Positions 33,401 to 45,400 of a stretch of DNA of 64,000 bases are shown in pieces. A program made the position numbers and the translations under genes. Position 1 is the stretch's first letter, and the number at the start of each line of letters is the position of its first letter. The notes beneath the pieces are model-generated. The model was not told the origin of the DNA and did no database searches. It saw only the letters and a program-made list of their open reading frames with translations. Source of the DNA: Thalassia testudinum (taxonomy: Eukaryota; Streptophyta; Magnoliopsida; Alismatales; Hydrocharitaceae); contig JAZHRO010000013.1 of NCBI GenBank assembly GCA_037157565.1, positions 36,460,501 through 36,524,500 of the forward strand, given 5' to 3'.

Positions 33401-36400
33401 TCTGTTCCTTGAGGAGGCACTTCCAACTATTGTGGCATCTTTACTTTAGTCATCTTCCTCTACCCAAATTACGTTGTGTGATCCCTCAAATACCTTCTAC
33501 TACAACTTTTCAATGTAAGGTCAGCCAATTAGGAAAACATCATCAAAGTTCCTTTCATAATCTATTGACTAGGAGTTGTAAGTCTATCTTTCAATTAGCA
33601 CATTTTGATATTTAGGGTCTGAGTTGTGCTCCTGATTGTTCAAGACACATGTTTTATTCAATTGTCATTAATGACTATTCATGTGTCATGGGTTTTTCAG
33701 TTGAAGTCAAAATTTGAAGCTAGTGATGTTATCAAAAGTTTCGTAGTTGAAATAAAAACCTAGTTTGGTGTTGATGTGAAAATTGTTTAGTTTGATAATA
33801 CTTTGGAGTTTTGTACTCAATCTCTCCGTTTGTTTTTCAAGGAGCGTAGTATTCTTCACTAAACTAGTTGTTTGTATACATCATGACAAAATGGTATTGC
33901 TGAGAGGAAACGCCATCATATCCTTGATGTTGGTCAAGCTGTTCTCATTCATAATAGCATTCCTTTCTCTTATTGGGGTGGCATTGTTCTTGCTATCTGT
34001 TATCTGATAAATAGGATGCCATCTACTATGTTGGATGAGGAACTTCCCTACTGTACCTTGTTCCCTAATTGGGAGTTTGGTGTTCCACCTAAGGTTTTCG
34101 GTTCTAATCGAGACAAACTTTGTTCACGAGCTATTAAATGCATCTTTGTTGGGTATTCTAGGACTCAAAAGGGATATAAGTGTTATGATTGTAGTAGTCA
34201 GCATCACCATGTGAGTGCAGATGTCACTTTTCATGAGTCTGTACTTTACTATTCCAGTACCGATTCACGGATTATTATCCATGCTTCTGAGAATGAGTCC
34301 ACCATTCCTATTCCTACTCCGACAAATGGCCAAGAGAACAGGTTCAAAATGATTTATGTTGGCCACCAGACGAAACCCTCTCCTCTTAAGCCTAGTCAGT
34401 CTATTACACTTGAGGTAATCCCTACTCTTGAAGGTACTAATGCTACTTCTAATTTTGACATACTAGGGACTACAAGTGTGCCAAATGTTTAGGAAAATTC
34501 TATTATACCACAGCATCTCGAGGTAGTCCCTTAAGATACTCCTAATCCTGAGTCAGTCGAAGCAAGAGGATCTTGCATATGACAGCTTTGATTTGTCCAT
34601 TGCCTTGTGAAAGGGCACTAGATCATGCACGATGCATCCTATTTCTCGATACATGTCTATGGCTAGTCTGCCCCCTAGTACAAACAATTTATAATGAGTC
34701 TGTTCACTATACACATACTCTCTATACATCAGGAGGCGATTCTTGATCCAAAATGGCAACAAGCTATGGAGGATGAGATATCATCATTATTGTCACGGGG
34801 TGCTTGGAGTCTCGTTAAGCCTCCGTCTGATGCGACAGTCATTGGTTGCAAATGAGTCTTTACAGTGAAGCATTGTTCAAATGGTTCTGTTGAGAGGTAC
34901 AAGGCTTGTCTTATGGCGAAGGGATGCACACAAACGTACGGGGTCAATTACTTCAACACATTTTCTCCTGTCTGTGGCACACTTTCCTATAGTGCGCATC
35001 CTATAGTTGTTCATCGAGACTAGCCACTATATCAGCTTGATGGGAAAAATGCCTTCCTCTATGATGATTTTCAGGATAAAGTTTATATGCAACAACTTCG
35101 AGGATTCGAGGTTAAGGAGTGTACAAAGGTCTAGAAGTTGCATAAAGCAATATATGGCCTCAAGCAAAGTCCACGAGCTTGTTTTAAAAAACTATATGAG
35201 GTTATTGAGAAAGTTGGATTCAAAAGATCCACAACATATCACTCTTTCTTCGTATGAAAGACGGATACTGAGGTTGTTGTGATATTTGTCTATGTGGATC
35301 ATATCCTTGTAATCGGAGATAATGCACAAGAGATTGCAGCTACTAAGGAGTTTCTGACGAAGCACTTTATTACAAAGGACTAGGGGTTACTTTGTTACTT
35401 TCTTGGGATTAAAGTAGTTAGGAATGCACATGGGGTTGTTCTCTCTCAAAAGAAGTATGTGATGTATCTTCTTCGGGAAAGTGGGATTTTAGGTGCTGAA
35501 CTAGCTTATAGTCCTATGGACCCAAGCATACATTTGTATGATGATGGCTCAGGTTCAGTTGATATTAGACAGTATAGATGTCTTGTAGGGAAGCTCCTAT
35601 ATGTTACAATGATGAGGCCAGGCATTGCTCTTGCAGTAACATGGGCCAGTTTATGGATAAGCTTAGGAGGATACACTAGGAAGCTTCTATAATGATCTTC
35701 GGGTATCTTAAAGCCTCACCAGGAAAGGGTCTATCCTTTACCTATGGAACATCACTGGATGTGGTGGTATACATTGATGCAGATTATGTAGGATGCCCTA
35801 AAGACAGAAAGTCCACTTCTGGATTTTGTACGTTTGTTGAGGGCAATCTAGCCACGTGGAAAAGTAAGAAACATACAATGGTGGCCAGGTCAAGTGTTGC
35901 ATTTGAATATAAAGCCATGGCTTAAGCTACAACTGAGTTGATGTGGATTCGCTCTGTGTTGAAGGATTTCTATATGCCTTTGGTTGGTTCTATGGAGATG
36001 AAGTGCGATAACAAGGTAGCTCTCTTCATAGCTAATAATCTAGTATTTCATGAGAGAACTAAGCATGTGGAGGTAGACCATTACTACACTCGGGAAATGA
36101 TTCAAAAGGGTCTACTCTTTAGCTTTCATGTACCCTTGATAGACCAAGTAATAAATATGTTCACCAAGGCACTTCCCTAAGCTAACTTTGACAGATGTTA
36201 TGCTAAGGTGAGCATGAAGGATATCTATGCTCAGCTTGAGAGGGTGTAGAGAGATAAACAATTTTTCTCTTTTTATTGATTTTGATGCTATTTACTTTTC
36301 CTTTTGGTCTACTTGTAATTGTTCATAGCCCCTCTCCCTCTGTATATGTGGTCTAGGGTTTTCTTATGAAGATAAAAAAAATCTCTTCTCATATAATATT

Positions 36401-39400
36401 TTGAGACTTTCTAGTAGGAGTCTCACCTATATGGATTATTCTATTAGTTGCAGTCAATAAGAATTGGCCCCTATTTTAGCTGGACATCAAGAATGTCTTG
36501 TATGTAGATTTAACTAAAGAGGTGTATATGCAGCAACCTTCTAATTGTGAGGTTGAGGGGGTGCATGTCTGTAGGTTGAAGATAGCTATATATGGAGTCA
36601 AATAAAGTCCTCAAGCTTGGTTTGATTGCCTGAATTTGAGTGCAAAAGTTATGAAGATTAGTTTTAGGGGATTTGCTTTGAATCATTCTATTTTAATTTT
36701 TTATTAAATAGTTTGCCACTGAGGTTGTCATCTTAGCTATGTATGTTGATGATAAGATCCTGACTAGTGATAACAGTGCTAGTATCTATGAGGCACAGGC
36801 CTTCTTGCAAAAAGTCTTTGTTACCAAAGATTTAAGAGAGTTGAGATACTTCTTGAGGATAGAGGTAGTGAGATAGGAGCATGGTCTCACACTTTCTTTA
36901 GAGAAAGTATGCTCTGGAGTTTCTTGAGGAGTTAGAGCTTCTAGGCACCAAGCCATCTGCTCTACCTATTGAGTAGAAGAGGAGACATGCAGAGACTGAT
37001 GATGATCTCCTCTTTGAGGACGTTCATAGATACAGGAGTATAACCGGTAAGCTATTGTATTTGATTAGTACATGGCCAGATAGCAATTTTGCTGAGTAGA
37101 ATCAGTTTATGGATAGACCATGCTACAACCATTGGCATGATGTGTGCCTCATTTTAAAGTACATGAAGGGGACACCTAGAAATGGACTTTACTATGGCCC
37201 AAATGGGCATCTTGACATATATTCCTACTTAAATGTAGATTATGCTAGATTAATTGAGGACAGGAAATCTACTACGAGCTATGCTATATTCTTAGGAGGT
37301 AACCTTGTTTCTTGGCGTAGCAAGAAACAGATAGTGGTTGCTCATCCCAGTGACAAAGCAAAGTACAGAGTGATGGCTCACACAACCTGTAAGGTGATGT
37401 GGATCACCTCCTTGTAGATATTGGGATTCATGCATAAACTCTAGTCCCTATGTTCTAGACAATAAGTCTACCACTTATATTGCCTCAAATCCAATATTTC
37501 ATGAGCAAACGAAACACGTTGATGTGAATTGTCACTTCATCAAAATACAATAATGGAATGGAAGAACGCCACTCCTAATGTCACCTCAGAGCACCAGATT
37601 GCTAACATCCTTATGAAGGGGTTGACAAAGAAGAGTCATATGTTTCTTTGTAACAAGTTGGGCTTAATGGACATCTACGATCCAATTTGAGGGGGGGTGT
37701 TTGAATATATGCTATGTTTTTTTTCCCTTTCCATAGTGACTCCCTTGTAATTTTTCCCTCCCCTCTATATAAGGAGGCTAGGATTCCTTTTGCGTTTAAG
37801 GCATTTCATTTTCTTCCACACAGACAATTCCATATATAACAGTCCAACACCTAAATCCAGTCTCACTCAAGAAGTCTTGATTTTGGTGAGGTTAAAGGTG
37901 AGTTGTCACTTCCATTTTGTTGTGTTTGACCTTTGGCATGGTTTCTGTTCTATGATGTCATTTAAGTTTTGGATTCAGAAATTTGCTTAGTGCTATTGTT
38001 TATACCAAGCATTTTACATCTTATTCTCTGCTGTTGTACTTGAAGTGCGACACCTTCCCAGACAATTGGCTGAATGGAATAGGATATAGTATATTAAGGT
38101 AGAAACATATAAATTGTTACTGGTTATATGTGCTCTTGGAATTTTTTTAATGCACTCCAGGACTCTTATTTTGTGAAATGCATATGACCAAAAATATTTG
38201 GATGGATTGGCATGGCTAAAGTACTCGCAAGGACGGAGGAAACTTATCTCCTGATCTCATGCAGCCCTATGCACCCATAATGGCAGTTGATGTGATCTAT
38301 TGGGTCATTTTGGACCCTCCCTTGGGCTTGTTCCCATAATGGTGCTTCCTCTTCCATCTTCTTTAAAATGATAGTTCATTTTCCATTGTTCCATTCCTTG
38401 CTCACCGTACTATGCCTTCCTTGCCATCATCATCCTTTCACCTATCCGCCTCCTCTTTCTTCCCCCCACCCCACACACAAAGATTTGGAGAATATAAAGT
38501 GTAACGTTCTTATCAAGTTATATGAGAAAAGTTCTGAATAAATTTATAGAAAATCCAAGAATGAAAGAAATATCTAATTTCATGTCCCCTTAATGTATGC
38601 ATTCACATTTACAATTACATTAGAATATTACATTATAATGTAAAAAAGTCCATTGTATATACCATATTCCAAGCAGGTATTCTAAAATATAACATGATAT
38701 TGATTGAATGAACATATTTTAGCATGCACAACCAAGATTTCAATGTCTATATCTTAGTTATATGACTATGAATATGAAGAAATTCGCTGTATGTGCATTA
38801 CTTTGCCTAGAAAATGGTACTGCTTTGAGTGAGATTGAAATCACTAAAACTTATGTAGAAACCCATAATATGATGGAGATGGAATTCACTTTATTATGCG
38901 CAACTGTTCAAGCTCCTCTTTAAAAAATCTCAAGTTCTAGTTAGCAAGTTCTTGTGCGTGTGTATGTGGCTGGGTGCACATGTGCACGTGTGTGCGTGCA
39001 CGTGTCTGCATGCATACAAGATTGAGAAACCAAGAATTTGATCAGAATGTTTATTCTACATATATACATCCCAAAGAATGGATGTGAATAAGCCCTGCAG
39101 GCATGGTGCAGTTGTGTATCATCAATCCAAGGCAGTGGAGGTCCTAGGTTCGAGCCTCCCTAATTCAAAAAATAATAAAAGAAGACACAGGTGTGAGATA
39201 CAATACATATATACATTAATGTATATGGAAACGTCTTGCCCCTTTTGATACATGTATGAGAGATGCAATCTTTAGCTGATGAATCACAATTATCTGGGCA
39301 AATATAGATAAAATGACAAAATAGCATATATTGGCTTAAATATAAACAATGATTGCAATGTTTTTATACAGTAAAAATAACATTGTTCAAGATAGAAAGG

Positions 39401-42400
39401 GAATTCTCACCATCCGCACATCCAATGCAATTATGCCTTTCCCCCTCTATTGTTCTCTGTTATTTTGTCTACTTTTCTCAGTTTGTGCAGTGTGAAGCTT
39501 GTATTAGTGGTTCTATCTGCCTGCTTGAATAGAGGAGAGGTATTTTCAAATACTTGCCCTTGAATTTCAAAATTTTGGAACAATTGGTACTACGAGGAGA
39601 TATGCAGGCAAAATGATGTGAAATGGGCTCATGTATGTTGCTGTGAAGACAACTTTTGTCTGTTATCTCATACTATCAAGTCCTTATTAGCAATGAAAAT
39701 CCTATGCAATTATCTCAGTGTCTCCCTTGAATTTGAGCATGGAGATTAAGGATCAAAACAAGAGCTTCAGACCCCCGATCAAGTAATATTGATGTGCAAA
39801 TATATTGACAGGATGACAATAAGAACCTTTCGAAGATTTGTCTGCACAAATTGAGAGAGATTCATGCTAGAAGCAAAAAACATGATAAAGAACGACAAAA
39901 TAGAGGAGGCTAGTGCAGACATTGCACAGGATACGGAGACCTTAAGATTTTTCTCTTTGTATGTTGAACAAGTTTAATTTTTGTTATGTAAGCCATTGCA
40001 ATCTTTTGGTTACAAACATGGCGTTCATCTCAAGTTCTTTCTTTGGATGCTCATTCATCCAATTATTTTGGGTCATGTACCTTTCTTAAGAAAAAAACCA
40101 TTTATTACAGGTGCCACCAGATGTATCAAAAGGTTTGTCACAGAAGATCACCTCAACAACAAGAATTGCTTTTCTAGAAATTTTGGCCATGGAGGACGAG
40201 GTAAATCATTTTATTGGTCATGTATTGATAAATTTCAAATTTCATCTTTCAGATAATCCTATGTGAACAATTATGCAAAAGATGTTGATCTTTGTTCTTA
40301 TATAGTGTCCACTAAACATAACAAGGGCGCTTCCACAAAAGGGGGCAAGTCTTCTGGTGATGGGTTCTCCTTTTGGAATCTTGTCACCATCTCACTTCTT
40401 TAACAGGTATTATTCCTTTTCCTTCTCTATTTATCTTATGATAATTGGACTTCTCATCATTGGAACTGTAGGTTGATTGACCCTTAAAAAGCTGGACGTT
40501 ACACTTGTAAATGAATGAACTTTATTTCTACAGACGTCTTGACATGCAAATTAAGAAACTTCAAACATGTTCCTACAAAAAACTAGGTGTATGAAGGGTA
40601 CTGTTGTATAGAGCCTGTTCTAGAAGTTGCATGTCTAAAAGCTCATCCTTTTGAGGATCTACCATCTCTTCTCTATGCCATGTTTTTGGAGTCATTATTC
40701 TAATATTCAAGAAATTGGCTCTTTTATTTTTTATAATCTGCCAAGCAGAATCATTGATTTGTTATCTGATAATATTGAAGAACCAACACATTTCTTTCTT
40801 GTAGAGATGCCACTTTTTGAATGTTATCTTTGAAACTTGAGTAATATTTATTATTTTATCTAAATTTTGTTTAACCAGCATATATGTAGGAACAGTGGCA
40901 AATTTTTGTCCAACTGACTCCTCCCACAGTCCACTCCTTTTGGCTGATATTCGGTGTCTTCCAGGTATCATTATTAGCTCCTTTCTCTTGAAAAGATATT
41001 CAGAACATTGTTAAAATTTATTTGGACTTCTCCCTGATTTAGCATACTTTGTATTCAGGAACGGAGGGTGCTCCGGTATATGATGAACATGGATGTCTTG
41101 TTGGGATTCTGTCAAGACCTTTAAGACAAAAAGGTTGTACTGTAGAGATTCAGGTGAGTAGTGCACCATATTTATATTTGAGAGTATATTACTGTCTCAT
41201 TGAGAGATTCTATACATAAATTGATGTCTCAATGCAGCTGGTGATCACTTGGGATAGCATAATTAAGGCTTGTTGCTTGCAGCAGAATGAGTATCACAAA
41301 TCTGCAGAAGCAGATCAAAACAAGAGTTCTCGCCATAGGCAGAACACACAATCAGTAAACAGTGAATTAACTGTGGAAAGATCAGTTAGATACCCTCCTA
41401 ATTATCCCTATTCTCCTCTCAACTTGCAGTCTCCACTTGAAAAGGTTGTTGCTTCTGTTGTTCTTGTTGCTGTAGGGGATGGTGCTTGGGCATCAGGAAT
41501 CATACTTAATAAAAATGGCCTTGTACTGACAAATGCCCACCTTTTGGAACCTTGGAGATATGGAAGAGGATCATTGCTTAGCATATCAAGCAAGCTAATT
41601 TCTCCACCTCTTCCATTTGAAAGATCCAACGAGCAGCATGAGCAAACAAGTGGTCAAGAAAAGAAACGAGCTTCTCAATCATCATTGCTGAAGACATCGG
41701 GAAACATTGTGGGCAATGTTCAAGATAATTATTTTCGGGATTCTAGATGTAGAATCTATCAACATTTAAAGGTCCGCCTGAATCATAGCAAGCCATGGGT
41801 TTGGAGTGATGCCAAAGTAGTCTATATTTCCCAAGGGCCTATGGACGTTGCTTTACTGCAACTTGAGGGCATTTCACAGATGCTTGTTCCCATTAATGTG
41901 GATCACGTACCACCAATTCCCGGTTCCAAAGTGCATGTTATAGGACATGGTCCTTTTGGGCCCCTATCTGGTGAACTTTTATACTCTTCTGTTGCTTGAC
42001 TGAGAATAAGTCATGTAATACCCGATTCTTCTCACTTAGTGGATTTTTTCTAATCTTACCATTGAATTGAACTTAGTTTAATGCAGATGCATATCCGTAT
42101 ATATCTACTGGGGTGATATCCAGAGTGGTCACGGGGCCCAGATCTCTGGAAGTATTTCAGCATACCAGCTTATTCGAAGCAGGCAAAAGCTTACCAATAA
42201 TGATTGAAACAACTGCTGCAGTTTATCCAGGTATGAGTGGAGGTGCAGTCGTGAATTCTGATGGTCACATGGTTGGACTTGTTACAAGGTACTTTCCATT
42301 TCCCTTTTTGTTAAACTAAAGTATCAGAGCATTTTAATTGTGTATGCCTTGTGATGAGTACATTGTTCACAAAAATATTTCCAAAGATTGGAGAATTTCC

Positions 42401-45400
42401 TTCCTAAGGGAATTTCCGAGGGTTTACCTGTGGATCGTAACGTATACTAGAGGAGAGAGGTGAATAGTATCGTCTTTTTTAAATAGTAGAAAGAAAAATG
42501 AATTCACAACAGAATCAAGCATAAGTTACACCTGGATTTAGAGTGGAAATCCAAATCAGGTGAAAACCACTATCTAAGCTTCTCAGCTTAAGATTTTTCT
42601 GACTAGTGAAGACTAGTCAATCCATTATCGTACTACTTGAACGAAGGTGGGACAACATCTTTACAAACACTTCTCTTTTTACCCTAAAGAGAAGCACAAT
42701 AACATGGATCTTCCCAACAGCTTGGGATCCGTTAATCAAAACAACAATGTAAAAGAACAATAAATATATCTATGGAACCTCAATAAAAATCAAACTAGAA
42801 TTTCAATGGAGGTTTGAAACGACGTACTTTGAATGACGTGAATAGCGAAGCGTAGAAACATTTGAAAGAAGCACGAAAAGCTTTAATCTTTTTTAGGATA
42901 TTTCTATTGAAAGTTAATATGAAAAAGAGTTGCGTACGTCTTCTATTTATATTGAAAAGTTGGCCTGAAAAGGAAGTCAAATTGGTCGATCAATTAAGGT
43001 ATATTGGTTGATCAAAATGTTGTTTGGTCGATTAATATAGTTATTTAATTGATCACTAATTGATCGATTAATTAACTTAGTTGATCGATCAAAAGGGTTT
43101 TTATCAACTTCCTAAAATGTGTTGGTTTGATTAATTAACTAAATTGGTTGGTCGATTAATCAAATTTGGTCGATCAAGTAGAAAAATTGATCCATCAATA
43201 ACCCTAAAAATTGATTTTAGAAAAAAGCACGAAAATCTGTTTGAGTTTTATTTTGAGGTTCCTTACAATAATATCATATACTCAAATAAAAGTAAAAAAC
43301 ATAGATCAGTAACCATTTAAACTTTATCTAAGAAAGAAGCTCTGATATGAGATAATCTTGAAATATTAGTGTAGTAGTAAATATAATTTTAGTGCATTAA
43401 AGCAGAGGTGCTTACATTCTCCCCCTTGATGACAATAAAATTATAATTATGAAATTGAAACAGTTATACATAATATCTCCTTTTTGCTGAAACATGCTGC
43501 CATGTTTTTTATTTAACTCCCCCTTAAGCATGTAAATAAAGCAACAATAATTTCAACATGCAATTACAAAGAGAGTAAAATATATCTGAGAGAGATAATA
43601 TCCATGCATATAACAATGATATAAAAGAGTCTAGATAAGCAGAGCATAAATTGAAATAGTTTAGAGAAAATTAACTTTTACAATCCAATAAAAGCTGAGC
43701 AAAACTAAAGCTAGTCATCTAGTCATGCCATGAAGGCATCCATCGTGCTCTGGAGGTCTGTATCCAACTCAAGATCTAGCGAATCTGATCTCTCTGAGGA
43801 GGCAGGTTAACCAAGACATAGGCGGCGCTGAGCCAACAATCTCAGTTTTGCCTGCCTAGATGTCCTGCGAGGTGGTGTAACCTGCTGGTCTGCTGGTGCT
43901 ACTGCAATGGTAGGAGGAAGAGGTGCTGCTGATGATGGAAGCATGGTAGTAGATCGGCAAGGTCGAAGAGGCCAGTGAAACTGCTGCTAAATGTCATGAA
44001 TAGACTCTCCAAGTTTATCTAAGAATTGGCTTTGAGCATTCAGGTAGTCTGATACCTAATGCCCATGTCTCATCATCACCAAGTTTGTCTCTCTCTGATG
44101 ATGCATCATCAAAGAAATATCATTCGTCACATCCTAGACACTAACAAAATCCCTGCCTGAAAGAGGTCTGTCCTAAAGGCTCCACTCCTGCTCGTAGGAC
44201 GGAGAGGGTCGCACTGGAAGAGGACAAGTCGTTGTAAAGTGCTTATAAGGCAGGAAAGGAGGAGGAACTGTTGATGGTTCCTGCTGCTGCTGCTCCTGGG
44301 CTGCATCCTCACTACGGGCTCCCTGAGTTTGCTCCATCTTCGTATAAGTGAGCTTATCAAATATGGAGATTCTAGTGATAAACTGTTTATGATTAATATC
44401 CATGGGAACATTGAAATGTAGGAAGATGTGGGAAAGAAGTGTGCCAAACTAGAAGGAACTGATGGATTGCTTGCTCGTTAAATACATAATCGAGTGGTTC
44501 CAGTTGAACCGCTTGTTCTTAAAAAAGGCATAAAAAGTAATGAGCATAATGCTAGGGCAGTTCTTAAAAGACGTAGATTTGGATATGAAATTCCATAAAA
44601 AGACACGATTAAGAAATTTGGGTAGACGACGAAAATAGGGGGACTTGGCTAGACGACCCAAGTCAAAATTAGAGAAAGTGAGTAGGGACTCCTTAATGGT
44701 ATCCGTCTATGTCTGTTGGTGACAGGCGAGAAAAAGGTAGGACAACAGACGGACAACAGTCAAAATTAGAGGAAAATAGGGGAGCTCAAGAAAGGTAGAA
44801 CCAACAGACAGACAACCGAGAATCTCTAAAAGAGCATCTGCATTGACCAAAACCTCTATGCCGTAAATGTTCGAGGTCAACTTGATGTTGAAGCCCTCAC
44901 TTATGTTCTTCAAATTGGCATAAAATAGGTGACAGGCCATTGGGTCAACATCGGGTATGCGACTGTTTTTAGAATCCGCATAAAAGTTCCACTCAAAAAG
45001 ACGTAAAATTTAGTGATATGCAAATTTTTCGTAGATTCTGGGAAAGACTCAAAGTAGGCAAAATCAGCTGGTCTACCAACGTGTGGTAAAAGTTTGGCGA
45101 ATAGAGAAAAATGGTCGCAAGTGACTTTAGTGATGAAAGACCGGTCAAGCGTATCATCACGATAAGTAGAAAAGGAGGCACGTGCATGTTTTGGAGACAT
45201 TTCAGAGAATTTTAAAACACATTGATCGATCAAAAATTTAGATTGGTTGATCGAAAATTAACCCGGACAGAGTTATGGAAAAATCGACTTTTGGTTGATC
45301 AACCAAGAAATTTGAACCAAAAGTGATCAGATGCATAAAAAATGAGATGTAAACAAATGATTTGCTCACTTATACCACAAGATTTCATAAGCAATCACAT

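Larger units (their letters stand above)
24305..36393 (+). mobile_element. copia element 2, near full length but nested and decayed
   Basis: 5' LTR 24305-24464 (TGTAGAGAG...TTCTTACA), primer-binding site, leader, interrupted Gag, then protease, integrase, RT and RNase H to 36249, and 3' LTR 36245-36393. The LTRs share TTTTCCTTTTGG, TCTACTTGTAATT and GGGTTTTCTTATGAAGAT but differ by indels and a TA microsatellite. Flanks GATTA (24300) and TAATA (36394) are a diverged 5-bp duplication. It lies within copia 1 reverse transcriptase and contains the B4 LTR and a MITE. Confidence 0.82.
22330..37841 (+). mobile_element. copia element 1, 5'-truncated, split by copia 2
   Basis: Left part 22330-24304 has protease, integrase and the start of reverse transcriptase. 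The right part 36399-37690 carries the rest of RT and RNase H, followed by GGGGGGG and a short LTR (37698-37841). The two parts join in frame once copia 2 is removed: DIDY at 24304 continues as FETF at 36399. No 5' LTR or Gag was recognised. Sense orientation relative to DEG15. Confidence 0.75.
37842..40110 (+). other. remaining DEG15 intron 6
   Basis: No coding exon was recognised. Holds an alternating GT/GC tract (38953-39017) and a SINE-like segment (39097-39170). Ends with acceptor TTTATTACAG at 40110. Confidence 0.5.
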
